A stretch of DNA of 29,781 nt from Porphyromonadaceae bacterium (GTDB lineage Bacteria; Bacteroidota; Bacteroidia; Bacteroidales; Dysgonomonadaceae), in NCBI GenBank assembly GCA_022840285.1, contig JALHIE010000035.1:1-29781 (forward strand). Reading direction: 5' to 3'. Both the position numbers and the translations under genes were made by a program. Position 1 is the stretch's first letter, and each line of letters begins with the position of its first letter. Below are positions 16,349 through 26,068 of this stretch, one piece after another. The notes under the pieces are model-generated. The model did no database searches and had not been told where the DNA came from. It saw nothing but the letters and a program-made list of their open reading frames with translations.

Positions 16349-19276
16349 TTAATATAGCATGTAATGGATCGCATATGTTCCTTCTTTCGCTTTTTTAAAC
16401 CGGAAAGGTTCGAGCCGGGTCACGTTTCTGCCCTCTTTGAGCGGAATCTCCCTGTATCTTTTTCGTTCCACACTTTTGCCATCGACGGTAGTGAGTATTA
16501 TATCCAGGTTCACTTTCTTTTTTTCTCCCCGATGATGAATGACCGGCTTGATGTAGTCGGATGGCCCGTACACGACATCCACGTTCTCGCTTCCAGCCCA
16601 TGTGGATTGAAAAATCATGCGGTTCACGTGAAAGGCCAACTTCGGGTAACCCAGGTTGTCGATCAGTGGCTTTTGGTAGGTTCCCATGTTAGCTCCTCCC
16701 TCCAGTGTGCACCAGGAGAATCCGTCGTACCCCAGGAGCATCTGTTTCTTCATCGACTCCCAGGCGGAGAACGCCTGATATGCCTGACTGGCCCGCCAGT
16801 CCGAGGCTTCGAGCCTTTTTCCGATACTTCCCTCCTCGTATTCCCACTCATAAGACTGTACCTTGTACCAAGGTTTCCCCCTGTGAAGCTCCCAGTTGGG
16901 CTGTGCTGCAGATTCCTCATGTTCAAAATTGAAGTAGGCTTTGTCGTTAGCTGTGAGCACCGACTCAGCCCACTTGTTGGGCAGGGTACGGATCCGAGAC
17001 CATTCGGCTCCGTATCCGGAGTAGGCGTCCTGGCTGCCGCGCGTCATCAGGGGCGCATGATACTCCTCTACCGCTTGCATGGGGTTGCCGTCCTTGTCGA
17101 CAGTTCCCGCATGGTTGGCGTAGTGGGTGTGCTGCCAGAAAGAGGTGGGCGAGATCAGGCGACTCTGATCCCTGCCGGCGATGATCCGGTATATCTTGCT
17201 CACGAAATCGTGGGTGTCTGAAATATCGTGGTACTTGAACCGGTTGGGATGGTTCGATGCCTCCCACATGACGATGCTGGGATGGTTATATACCTGTGCC
17301 ATGTACTTGGGGTACCCCTCAAAATCTACGTTCCATGCTTCCCCTTCGCGGATGAACCCGGCTGTGGACCAGATCAGGTAGATTCCCATCTGATCGGCCA
17401 ACTCAGCATAGCGGGGATCGTTGATCCCGTCGATGGTATCCTGTTCTGCATGGACGTGTATTCGCATCAGGTTGGCACCCATTTTTTGCAGGCTTAACAA
17501 TTCTTCCGCCACCGACTCGATCGGAGCGCACCGGTTGTTCTTGGCCATCGTCTCCAGCGGCGGGCGCATTCCCATGATTTGTGCACCGTTGAGCATTTCG
17601 GGTTTTCCGTTGATGAGCAGTTCGCCTCCTGCCTGACTTACAGTGCGGATACCGGTGGTGAACACCACATCATCCAGCGGTCTCCCGGCAATGTCCTTTA
17701 GGACTACCTCCACTCGGTAGAGGTTGGGATTTCCTGCTGACCACAACGCCGCATCTGGAATTTTCAGGTCTATTTCATATAGGTTGCTGATACGGGGTCG
17801 TACCTGCACGTCAATCTTTTTGCTAGCCACCCGCTCCCCTTCGCGGGGAAACCAGGGGTAATAATTCACCTCCAGGGTTCCCTGGAAATAATCTTTACGG
17901 GGAAACCGCACCTCAATTCGGTGTGCCTGTAAGGCGCTTATGCCCTCTATCTCACGGGTATATGCCTCTGCCGATTCTATCATGCAGGCCGAAGAGAGCA
18001 GCAGTCGGGCGCGTCCCATGAACCAGCCGATATGCCTGTCGTCCGGGGCATGGAGCATGGGACGGTTGGAATAATAGGGTTTTACCTTTACTGCCAGCAG
18101 GTTCTTCCCCGGTTTCAGGCAGGAGGAAAGGTCTAATTTTCTCGGGTGTCTTCCTTCCGTGACAGCCACCACTTGCCCGTTAACCCATATTTCTCCGGAA
18201 GGATCGATGGTTTCAATCTCCAGGGTGGCCCGTTCAAACGGGTCCAGTTCGATTTCGTGGCGCAGGTACAAGCTCTCTCCCGCTTCACGGATGCCACCAT
18301 GCACGGCAGGGAGGGATACATTTTTCCAGTGGTTGTCGTCGAAACCGGTTGTCTGCCATCCGGTGATGTCAGGCTTCTGTTCAAAGTTTTCATCGAGGAT
18401 GATCGATGAACGAATGGGTTGTCTGGGTGTGTCGAAAGCGGGATCGTGATTAAAGAGAAAGATATCTTCAATTTCTGCGTGTCCCCGAGTGGCCAGGTGA
18501 AAGCGGTCGATGCAACTTGTCTCCTTATCCGCAAACGGGATGAAGTCTGAAACCAGCTTCCCGTTTAGGTAGAGGTTCATGGATCGTTCTGTAAAATCTC
18601 CCTCGATGATCAGGTAAACCGGTGTTCTTCCCGATGCCAGACTACCGCTATTTATTCTGATCCTGGATCGTTCTCCTCCACTTATAACCTCAACAGACGC
18701 CTTTTCCAGAGTTATTTGCACGGCGTTAGCAGCGTTATCGCCCAATTGTATATTCAGCGAAGCATTACCGTTCAGGATTAAGTTGGTCTCGAACTTGAAT
18801 CTCCAGGTGATGGAGTCTATCTTCCTGTTAATCGTACCGTTGGTGAGGTGTAATTTCCCGTATTCAACTTTCGTACCGGGGAAAGCAGTCCATTCGCTTA
18901 GGGCTGTTTTTTTTGCACTTTCCTGCCCTTCACGATAGCCGTATGATTTCCACTCCGTTAACGGGATAGTCTTTCGCGTTGAGGTCAGGGGTTGAGGTTT
19001 CCATTCTGATAACAGCGCAAGGATCTCTTCTTTATCCACGAGTTTGGTGTCCAGGTCTTTATCGTTAAAAAATGCTGCTGCGTGGTCGGCGTATCGGTGT
19101 AGAAACGCTATCCGCTGGTCCAGACTCATCCATTCGGTTTCCCCTTTCAGGTCGGTTTCCCCGTTTGCCCGGATATCGTTCGTAAAATGCCTGAGTTCGA
19201 ATGAACGTGATACCGATGATTGTGGTTGAACTGCTAATGTAAAGCCGTATAGAAAAACAGTCAATAGTAGTCGCAT
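16349..19276 (-). CDS. GH2-like protein with laminin-G-like insert and altered acid/base motif
   Basis: The product is 975 residues with a signal peptide (MRLLLTVFLYGFTLAVQP). Order of parts: helical N-terminus (about 25-95), concanavalin/laminin-G-like beta-sandwich (about 125-280), GH2 jelly roll (about 295-430), Ig-like domain (about 440-545), then a TIM barrel (about 550-870). The usual WxxGNE acid/base motif reads W671-E-A-S-N-H676, so Asn is kept but Glu is replaced by His; the genomic codon at 17251-17249 is CAT, so this is not a translation error. The likely nucleophile E785 (NFEHEES) is retained. It may be a divergent GH2 branch with another acid or a non-hydrolytic mechanism, or an inactive binding protein. 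The laminin-G-like insert suggests direct glycan contact. It is 14 bp after the beta-propeller gene, forming a two-gene unit. Substrate unknown. Confidence 0.85.
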   Translation of the reverse strand: MRLLLTVFLYGFTLAVQPQSSVSRSFELRHFTNDIRANGETDLKGETEWMSLDQRIAFLHRYADHAAAFFNDKDLDTKLVDKEEILALLSEWKPQPLTSTRKTIPLTEWKSYGYREGQESAKKTALSEWTAFPGTKVEYGKLHLTNGTINRKIDSITWRFKFETNLILNGNASLNIQLGDNAANAVQITLEKASVEVISGGERSRIRINSGSLASGRTPVYLIIEGDFTERSMNLYLNGKLVSDFIPFADKETSCIDRFHLATRGHAEIEDIFLFNHDPAFDTPRQPIRSSIILDENFEQKPDITGWQTTGFDDNHWKNVSLPAVHGGIREAGESLYLRHEIELDPFERATLEIETIDPSGEIWVNGQVVAVTEGRHPRKLDLSSCLKPGKNLLAVKVKPYYSNRPMLHAPDDRHIGWFMGRARLLLSSACMIESAEAYTREIEGISALQAHRIEVRFPRKDYFQGTLEVNYYPWFPREGERVASKKIDVQVRPRISNLYEIDLKIPDAALWSAGNPNLYRVEVVLKDIAGRPLDDVVFTTGIRTVSQAGGELLINGKPEMLNGAQIMGMRPPLETMAKNNRCAPIESVAEELLSLQKMGANLMRIHVHAEQDTIDGINDPRYAELADQMGIYLIWSTAGFIREGEAWNVDFEGYPKYMAQVYNHPSIVMWEASNHPNRFKYHDISDTHDFVSKIYRIIAGRDQSRLISPTSFWQHTHYANHAGTVDKDGNPMQAVEEYHAPLMTRGSQDAYSGYGAEWSRIRTLPNKWAESVLTANDKAYFNFEHEESAAQPNWELHRGKPWYKVQSYEWEYEEGSIGKRLEASDWRASQAYQAFSAWESMKKQMLLGYDGFSWCTLEGGANMGTYQKPLIDNLGYPKLAFHVNRMIFQSTWAGSENVDVVYGPSDYIKPVIHHRGEKKKVNLDIILTTVDGKSVERKRYREIPLKEGRNVTRLEPFRFKKAKEGTYAIHYMLY

Positions 19277-19290
19277 GATTTTTTAATTGG

Positions 19291-20565
19291 TTAATCGGTA
19301 TAGGATAGTTTATATATGTAAATCTGTCGGCTTCCGGTATGGGTCGAATTAAATCCGATCATGTCTCCTTTCGGGCTCCATCGGCAATGGAGGTCACAAC
19401 GCCAGTAGTTAGTGTACTCTTCCGGTTGAAGGAATCGGCCCATGGGATACACAGCCTCGGTCTCCATGTCCATGAGGTAGATTTTCTGTTCCCGCATTCC
19501 TACGCTGGGGTAGGTATCGGTAACCATCCACTTTCTGTCGGGAGAGAATGTTCCGTGTCCGTCGTAATCGAACAATCCCTTTCCCAATCGCTTATAGTCT
19601 TGCTTGCCAACCGTGAATAGCACGTGTGCGTATTGCTTGGCTTCGTACTTGGCGGTGATCATCAGCTCGTCATCGTTAAGCCAATCGAAGTGAGAACCTT
19701 CCCATCCTTCCGGAAAGCAATGTTGGATGTTACTCCCGTCGCTGTTCACGGTGAACGATACGGTGTTCCTTTGCGGAATGGCACGGGCCAACCAGAAGAT
19801 CTTGGTGCCTTCCTTGCTGAAACGGGTGTGGCAGAAGTACTCTATCCCGTTTTCCGGTACAGGCGGGATCATCTCTTTTACCTGTTCGATGGAGACGATC
19901 AACTTGATTTCTCCCGTTTCCAGGTCCATGAGAAACAATCCATCGTCTGCCGGTAGTTGAACTTCTTCACGGGAGTCTTGTCCCTCTCCGCCGTACCCGT
20001 AATCGGCACGGGTAATGCGCAGCCTTGAGAAATTGATACTTACCGCTTTCGTCCCATCGTCGGATACCGCGCTTACGGGATGGGGAAAAGTCCTTACCTC
20101 TTTTCCGGTGTGCACGTTCATGATCACTGAGATGTTTTTGCCTTCCCTGTAGTCGTTAAAGATAATCAGCGAATCGGGCGAAGTTCCCAGCCAATGGGCC
20201 ATGCATCCCTCCTGGAAGTTCCATGCCCTTGTTTGGGTCAGGGGAATAAACTCGTTGGTAGTTAGGTCCACTATTCCCAGGGTGGCGGAGTCATTTTCAT
20301 CCGGGAGCTTGTATTTAACGTCGGTTTGCAGTACAGAGACATAACGTTGCGATGCGCTCCAGGAGTTGATTCCGTAATAGCTGGCAAAGAAATGTTCCTT
20401 GTCGCCACCGGTAATTTGTTCCGGGACGCTTATCGTGGGAAAAACAACGGTCACGCCTGATCCTGTGGAGTTCGTTCCCGTACACCCCGAGAATACCCTG
20501 GGGAGACAAAAAAACAGAAGGGCAGCTATAACTTTCGCTTTACATTTTAGTTCATTTAAGCGCAT
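19291..20565 (-). CDS. TolB/PD40-type beta-propeller lipoprotein
   Basis: The product has repeats typical of WD40-like PD40/TolB propellers: LMDLETGEIKLI, FSPDRKWMVTDTYP, LMDMETEAVYPM, and RWSPKGDMIGFNS near the end. It resembles the oligogalacturonate-lyase-like/TolB propeller proteins that occur in glycan loci of Bacteroidota and Planctomycetes, but the catalytic residues of true oligogalacturonate lyases cannot be confirmed by eye. I chose the ATG at 20565 because it begins MRLNELKCKAKVIAALLFF and leads to a lipobox ending VFSGC; an in-frame ATG at 20619 adds 18 charged residues before the signal. The gene precedes the unusual GH2-like gene by 14 bp, so the two are probably co-expressed and may act on the same substrate, either as an enzyme or as a surface glycan-binding protein. 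Confidence 0.75.
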   Translation of the reverse strand: MRLNELKCKAKVIAALLFFCLPRVFSGCTGTNSTGSGVTVVFPTISVPEQITGGDKEHFFASYYGINSWSASQRYVSVLQTDVKYKLPDENDSATLGIVDLTTNEFIPLTQTRAWNFQEGCMAHWLGTSPDSLIIFNDYREGKNISVIMNVHTGKEVRTFPHPVSAVSDDGTKAVSINFSRLRITRADYGYGGEGQDSREEVQLPADDGLFLMDLETGEIKLIVSIEQVKEMIPPVPENGIEYFCHTRFSKEGTKIFWLARAIPQRNTVSFTVNSDGSNIQHCFPEGWEGSHFDWLNDDELMITAKYEAKQYAHVLFTVGKQDYKRLGKGLFDYDGHGTFSPDRKWMVTDTYPSVGMREQKIYLMDMETEAVYPMGRFLQPEEYTNYWRCDLHCRWSPKGDMIGFNSTHTGSRQIYIYKLSYTD

Positions 20566-20709
20566 ATCTTTTTTTGAACGGTCTGGTTTATAAAGTGGGT
20601 GTTTTTCAATTGTTTTCATCTTTTTTTTTATATAATAAGAGTAATTGCATCATTATTTTAGTTAATCAATCTTGACTTATGCTGGAAGATATGTATCCGT
20701 TGAACAAAG

Positions 20710-23505
20710 TCACGGAATATATTTTATATACACCTTTCCTTTCAAAGGATCTGCATGGTCGGATCTTAGGAAATAGTTTGATTGGCTTTGAGGGCCAAGT
20801 TCTTTTGCCTGCTTGAATTTGGTCCCGACCGGACTGATTGCGTTTAAAAAAGACAACTGTCCATCGGGAAATTTACCTAACGTGTTGTCGTTGTTCCTCT
20901 TTGTGGGACTCTCGGGAGTAAAGAGATGTAAATAAAGATCGTTCGTAGCCGATACAATCCTTATGGTACCTTCTTCCGTCATTAGGTCCGCAGCATACAG
21001 GTTTGAATGAAAGCCTTTAAATTCGGGATATTCCCAGGATTCGCCGGTAACCGTATTGTTATATTTCTTCTCCCATATGTTGAATGAGACGCCTTTCAAC
21101 CTATTCTTCCACACCCTGTAAGGACCATTTCCCAACCACTTCACAGATTTAATCTTGTTTTCAGGATAGTCAAAAGTAATCCCAATATGATCGTGGTTAC
21201 CCCCCACGTCAAATGAATACTCTATCTCAATCCAGCCGGAATCCATTAAAGCAAGTTTTATTGTATTCCGGTTGCTCGGATTTTTACTGTTCTCATCCTT
21301 ATAGATAAACTGAATCTTCTCAACTCCATCCACGACAACCTTATCTACCTCACTAAAGGTCATTCCTCCATTTGTAAAGCGGGGTCCATTAGTCAGTGAC
21401 AGACGCTTTTCATCAACTTCTATGGCCCGGATAAGACCTTTTGTTTTGTCCACGATGAGTGTCGAATTTCCGCTTTTAAGAATAACATCGTTATTCTTTT
21501 CCATCCTTTTTACAGAATGGGTTCCTTTTTCAACTAACCGTGCGGCATATCGATGAGCGGTGGTTACTGTCCGGGTCCATGTATATATTTCTCTTCCGTC
21601 CGGATCTTTTGCTGTCAGAAACAAGGCATCATAGTCTGAAATTGTTGTTGGGAGAGAGACTTTTATCCAACCGTCAAGGCCCGGCTTAATACTTGGGACC
21701 ACTACATTGGCCGGAAACTCTTTCTTAGTCCCTGATAGGTAATTGAACTTAACCCACTTAGCCGAAAAAGAGCATTGATTAAGATCGGTGAAATGGTAAC
21801 GATTTTGAATCTTGATCGTTCCATCAAAGGTAGGGGGTAAGAATGTTGTTCCCTCAAGATAGATAGGTGACCATATTTCCTTGATAGCGAAAAAACTCCC
21901 TTCCTTTTCCCGGAATGGCCCTACTATCCCGTCCGCAGCATGATTTCCGTCCGTATCTATTTCTCCACCTCTATCGTTCCGGACAACCCCCTGATCCGCA
22001 AAATCCCACAAGAAACCTCCTGCACTTAAGGGATTTTCTTGCATCAGCTTCCAGAAATCATCCAATCCGGCCCCGTTCCCGCCATCGTATAACCCGTGTA
22101 AGAACTCCGTTGGATAAAAAACCTTGTTCCCGTTAAAAAGAAAATTCAATCCAATTCCATAGGAGGGGTAATGGTAGGTGGTTGCTTTCTCCTCTTCCAG
22201 CCAGGGATGGAAGACATGACGCTGTTGAATATCGTAACGGGAATACTCGGGTAGCAGCTCAAAATTGAACCCCCCTTCATTTCCGTTTGCCCACATCACT
22301 ATACAGGGATGATTAACATCCCTGGTGATCAGCTCTTTCACTAGCTTTCTCCCGGTCGGGGTATCGTACGCGGATTGCCAACCGGTCAGTTCATTAATGA
22401 CGTACAAGCCGAGCGAGTCGCAAATGTCCAAGAAATGCTTGTCGGGCGGGTAATGAGACATGCGGACAGCATTCATGTTCATCTCTTTTATCAAAATGGC
22501 GTCGCTGAGACTTATCGAGTAATTGATGGTCCTACCTGTTGTTGGCCAGTGCGTATGGCGATTTACCCCCTTGAATTTTATTTTCGTCCCGTTAATGTAA
22601 AATCCATCGCCCGGGCGTAACTCAGCAGTACGAAACCCAAATTTTTCGGTAACAGTATGTACGTTCTTTCCCTCTTCAATCAATGAAACCTCAACCTGGT
22701 ATCTGTTTGGGAACTCGGATGACCACAAAACCGGGTTGTCGAAATTTACTGACAACCGCGTTCTGCCTGTTTTATTCACCCGGGAGGTAATGCGGTTACC
22801 AAAAGGGTTGCCGTCCAGCGTTTTTACCTGCACAGCAATACTCCCGTTCTGACTTTTCTCTCCTGTGAAAACATCCATCAGAAAAGTTCCGTCACACCTG
22901 GCATCAATAGCAACCCGTTCGATATGTGTTTCGGGAAGAGCTTCCAACCATACGGGGCGATAAATTCCTCCATACACCCAGAAATCGGCTTTACGTTCCG
23001 CACTTTCCACAGATTCATTGACTGAAGATTTGTGAACCGAAACTTCCAGCAAATTCTTACCCTTAAAATCCAAGAGTTTGCTGATATCGTACTTGAAACG
23101 ATAAAAAGCACCCCGGTGCACCTCACCTGCACTTATGCCGTTCACTTTTACCTCGGTGTCTGTCATCGATCCTTCAAACACGATATTGATGGATTTATTC
23201 TCCCAATGACCGGGAACGGAAAACTCGTAACGGTACAGGCCACTTTCGTTTGTTCGCTCCTTGTCGTGACCGTAGGTAAACTGTCCGAATCCTTGGAACT
23301 CCCAGTTGGAAGGAACCGGAATTTTAGTCCATTCACCACTGTTTCGTCCATCGGTACAATAGAAATCCCAAAGGACCGTATCATCACTTCCGGTACCGGA
23401 TAAATAAAGAGTTTCGGTTTGCTGGCAAAAAGTATCGATCGAATGCATAACCATTAATGCCATTAACAGGAGCCATTTGCAAGTGGAGGTAAATAAAAAA
23501 TTCAT
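20710..23505 (-). CDS. GH2 glycoside hydrolase, secreted
   Basis: This 931-residue GH2 enzyme has a signal peptide ending near TFCQQ (about residue 28). The order is jelly roll (about 45-190), Ig-like (about 195-295), TIM barrel (about 300-560), then beta domains including a small-chain-like C-terminal part (about 700-925). The catalytic pair is intact: acid/base E410 in MWANGNEGGFN and nucleophile E467 in FYPTEFLHG. It is distinct from the LacZ-like GH2 at 10987-14217 and may cleave a different beta linkage (galactoside, glucuronide or mannoside are all known in GH2). Its gene is bracketed by a 260-bp upstream gap with a promoter match and a 90-bp downstream gap, so it may be transcribed separately. 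Codon use is more AT-rich than that of the operon to its left. Confidence 0.9.
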   Translation of the reverse strand: MNFLFTSTCKWLLLMALMVMHSIDTFCQQTETLYLSGTGSDDTVLWDFYCTDGRNSGEWTKIPVPSNWEFQGFGQFTYGHDKERTNESGLYRYEFSVPGHWENKSINIVFEGSMTDTEVKVNGISAGEVHRGAFYRFKYDISKLLDFKGKNLLEVSVHKSSVNESVESAERKADFWVYGGIYRPVWLEALPETHIERVAIDARCDGTFLMDVFTGEKSQNGSIAVQVKTLDGNPFGNRITSRVNKTGRTRLSVNFDNPVLWSSEFPNRYQVEVSLIEEGKNVHTVTEKFGFRTAELRPGDGFYINGTKIKFKGVNRHTHWPTTGRTINYSISLSDAILIKEMNMNAVRMSHYPPDKHFLDICDSLGLYVINELTGWQSAYDTPTGRKLVKELITRDVNHPCIVMWANGNEGGFNFELLPEYSRYDIQQRHVFHPWLEEEKATTYHYPSYGIGLNFLFNGNKVFYPTEFLHGLYDGGNGAGLDDFWKLMQENPLSAGGFLWDFADQGVVRNDRGGEIDTDGNHAADGIVGPFREKEGSFFAIKEIWSPIYLEGTTFLPPTFDGTIKIQNRYHFTDLNQCSFSAKWVKFNYLSGTKKEFPANVVVPSIKPGLDGWIKVSLPTTISDYDALFLTAKDPDGREIYTWTRTVTTAHRYAARLVEKGTHSVKRMEKNNDVILKSGNSTLIVDKTKGLIRAIEVDEKRLSLTNGPRFTNGGMTFSEVDKVVVDGVEKIQFIYKDENSKNPSNRNTIKLALMDSGWIEIEYSFDVGGNHDHIGITFDYPENKIKSVKWLGNGPYRVWKNRLKGVSFNIWEKKYNNTVTGESWEYPEFKGFHSNLYAADLMTEEGTIRIVSATNDLYLHLFTPESPTKRNNDNTLGKFPDGQLSFLNAISPVGTKFKQAKELGPQSQSNYFLRSDHADPLKGKVYIKYIP

Positions 23506-23544
23506 AATTACGACGTTTTATTTCTTTTACAATATCACGAATAC

Positions 23545-23552
23545 CAAAGATA
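23545..23552 (-). promoter_or_regulatory. putative -7 promoter element of the GH2 gene
   Basis: The minus strand reads TATCTTTG, an exact match to TAnnTTTG, 39 bp upstream of the GH2 ATG, for a leader of about 34 bases. No good -33 TTTG is seen. The rest of the 260-bp gap (23553-23765) holds no gene or clear hairpin that I can see. Confidence 0.5.
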
Positions 23553-23765
23553 CATACGTTTCCAGCCTCGCTGTGTCCTGTGAATCGTCAATCAGAAATT
23601 AACCACCTGAAACAGCTCACGGATGAGGAGTAGTATGCCGATAGGCAGGATGCACGTATCTTTCGCAGGATTCGGAAAGAATTGAATTGGAAATCGTTTT
23701 ATTATGTAGTGATTGGTTCCCAACAACGCATAACCTGTTTAATAGATGCCACTTAATATCCCCAT

Positions 23766-25916
23766 TTAATTAATTGAGGGTTGAATCTTCAATTGTTCTT
23801 TTGCCCTGTAGTTATTGTAGGCGTCCATTACTACACTGAAATTTTTTCCCAATTCCTTGACTTTCTCTCCGTTGGCATCCCTTAAGTCTGCAATCACTAG
23901 TTTTCGTGGCGCTATTGTAGCAGCAAGATCTACAAGATCGTAGGCTGTAAGGGCTCCCGGCACGAGGCTATGTACAAGGTTGGTATCATAGAAACGGTTA
24001 TCGAGAAAAGATTGATAAGAAGCATAGGGCCTGACGAGCGTTACCTGTGAAATCACAGAATCAAAAGCAGCTGCATGTAACAAGGTCGGCGACATATTTT
24101 CTATTGAAATTCCTTGCACATCCTTAATTGTTTTTCTCTGCTTGAGTTGGCGAGACAATTTAATGACATCAGCAGTCTGGATACCTACAATACTTCTGCC
24201 AATTAGCAAGGCAGAAAACAATAAATTATAAGAAACATTATTGATGTAGGCGTCACCCCGCAGGCTGCTGTTTCCCAATTCACCTGTACCTGCCAGATCA
24301 GGAATGAGCAACGTGAAGCCTTGTTCGATGTATCTTTTAATCTCGTTTTCATTAACGGCGTTTTTTCCCTCGGGATGCAGATAAATTATTCCACTGCCAT
24401 TTGTTCTTTCTGGGATATAGATAAGAAAAGGGACGGCATAATCACCTTCTCCCTTGATGAAGTATGATTCGATGGTAAAATGATCTTTGATCATTCTGCC
24501 TGTGAATACCGGTTTATCCGATAAGGAGGGTTCCGTAAAGCCCGACAATTGTTTCGCTGAAGCCACCACATTTTTAAGGTGTTGTTTTGGATTTTGCCTT
24601 GCCAGCTGTAAACGGTCAAGGTACTTCTCAGCTTCCTTTTTATTTAAAGTAAAAACTGTTTCAGCGTTTTTTATCGAAGTAGATAGTTGACCCGTGACGG
24701 TTTTTTGAAGCTCTTCTCCGGTTAAATACTCTACAGGCTCTTCTTGTATGTGGCCGGGAAGGTTTAAATATTCCTGAAAGAAAGCATACATGGCCTCGCG
24801 ATTTTTTCGTGTATATCCATGCCCGTAGTCATCTTCAACCAATTTGATATTTTCCGGTTTTCCGAGAATGTCATACGTTTTTTTTATTTCAGAATACGAT
24901 TCATATACTCCCTGGATGTTAAAAAAATCACCTGTTGTTGCCATTATTAGTGTGGGTTTTGGAGCACGCGCAACAACAAAATCCGTGTGGTCTATTCCCC
25001 GTGCGATCCCGTGATAAAGATTTTGCTCCCCATCCTGCACGCCAATAGACTCCATGAGTCGCCTGTAACCGGTAATATAACACGCAGGGGCAGAAGCTGC
25101 CACCCGATCGTCGAGAGCAGAGATGTAGGCTGTCTGTGTGCCGCCACCGGATAGGCCATGTACACCGATTCTCTCAGGGTCCACCTCTTTCCTGCTGATG
25201 AGGTAGTCTATTCCCCTGATACCGTCCCAAATAAAGTAACGGGCAATGGATTGGCCGATTAATGCTACTTGTACCGACGGATAAGAGTGTTCTTTGGTTG
25301 AACTGCCCACATCTGACACTCCTGTTTCCGAATTAAAGTACTGAAGCCGTTCTCCTTGTCCCAATGGATCTATGGCCAAAACGATGAATCCCTTTTTGAC
25401 GAGATTGAGCAGCGGTAATTGATACGATTCTTTCCGATACGCGTCGGTACTATGTCCTGAACAAAACAGAATAGCTGGAGCGGGCTTAGAAGCATTATCA
25501 GGAATAAAGAGGGATGCTGTCACGTAAAAACCGGGGAGTGACTCATAAATCAGGTTCTCAACAGAGAACCCTTTTTTTTTCAATCTTCCCGTAATCCGTG
25601 CATTCAAGGGTGTTTTTTGTGGAAAAGGGCCAATGATGTTCCACATTGTCTGCTTAATTTCTTGCTGTCGTTCCTGCCATTGGGCAGCGGTTTTAACCTG
25701 AGATACTCTTTCTTTTCTACCCTCCAGTAAGTTGTAAGCCTCATTTGATATGTGGTGATATAACGAATTTCGGGCGTCGGTGAATTTGAACCAGGTCAGT
25801 ACTTGTATATTGTCTTGTGCGGAAACGATGTGAGCAGGAGTGCTCAAAAGAAGCAGAGCAAAAGTTAGAGCCGAATAGTTTGCTAACCATCTGACGGGAA
25901 TATTTTTTTTTGTCAT
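23766..25916 (-). CDS. secreted two-module alpha/beta-hydrolase esterase (acetylxylan-esterase-like)
   Basis: This large esterase has an N-terminal module with a full catalytic triad. Numbered from the upstream ATG at 25958, these are S270 in GLSGGG, D344 in TTGDFF and H380 in YGHG, the pattern of the acetylxylan esterase and dienelactone hydrolase group. I chose the ATG at 25916 because it gives a clean signal peptide (MTKKNIPVRW to VSAQ); the first ATG adds 14 residues. From about residue 505 a second alpha/beta-hydrolase-like module starts (IIYLHPEGK, LLIPDLAGTGE), but its elbow reads GISIE (S618) instead of GxSxG, so it is probably not catalytic. The protein may remove acetyl or other ester groups from the glycan, with the second module structural or binding. 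Its gene is 110 bp after the oxidoreductase gene. Confidence 0.82.
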   Translation of the reverse strand: MTKKNIPVRWLANYSALTFALLLLSTPAHIVSAQDNIQVLTWFKFTDARNSLYHHISNEAYNLLEGRKERVSQVKTAAQWQERQQEIKQTMWNIIGPFPQKTPLNARITGRLKKKGFSVENLIYESLPGFYVTASLFIPDNASKPAPAILFCSGHSTDAYRKESYQLPLLNLVKKGFIVLAIDPLGQGERLQYFNSETGVSDVGSSTKEHSYPSVQVALIGQSIARYFIWDGIRGIDYLISRKEVDPERIGVHGLSGGGTQTAYISALDDRVAASAPACYITGYRRLMESIGVQDGEQNLYHGIARGIDHTDFVVARAPKPTLIMATTGDFFNIQGVYESYSEIKKTYDILGKPENIKLVEDDYGHGYTRKNREAMYAFFQEYLNLPGHIQEEPVEYLTGEELQKTVTGQLSTSIKNAETVFTLNKKEAEKYLDRLQLARQNPKQHLKNVVASAKQLSGFTEPSLSDKPVFTGRMIKDHFTIESYFIKGEGDYAVPFLIYIPERTNGSGIIYLHPEGKNAVNENEIKRYIEQGFTLLIPDLAGTGELGNSSLRGDAYINNVSYNLLFSALLIGRSIVGIQTADVIKLSRQLKQRKTIKDVQGISIENMSPTLLHAAAFDSVISQVTLVRPYASYQSFLDNRFYDTNLVHSLVPGALTAYDLVDLAATIAPRKLVIADLRDANGEKVKELGKNFSVVMDAYNNYRAKEQLKIQPSIN

Positions 25917-26068
25917 GTTAATCCAAACTAAAAAATTAGATAACTGAATTTTTGGCATAGAAACATGCGATGTGTATGTAGCTGTATAAACAAAATAAAA
26001 ATTTACACATTAACTCCGGATCAGTCAGACATTTCGTAATTGCGGCACGAGCGTATCAACGTTGTTTC

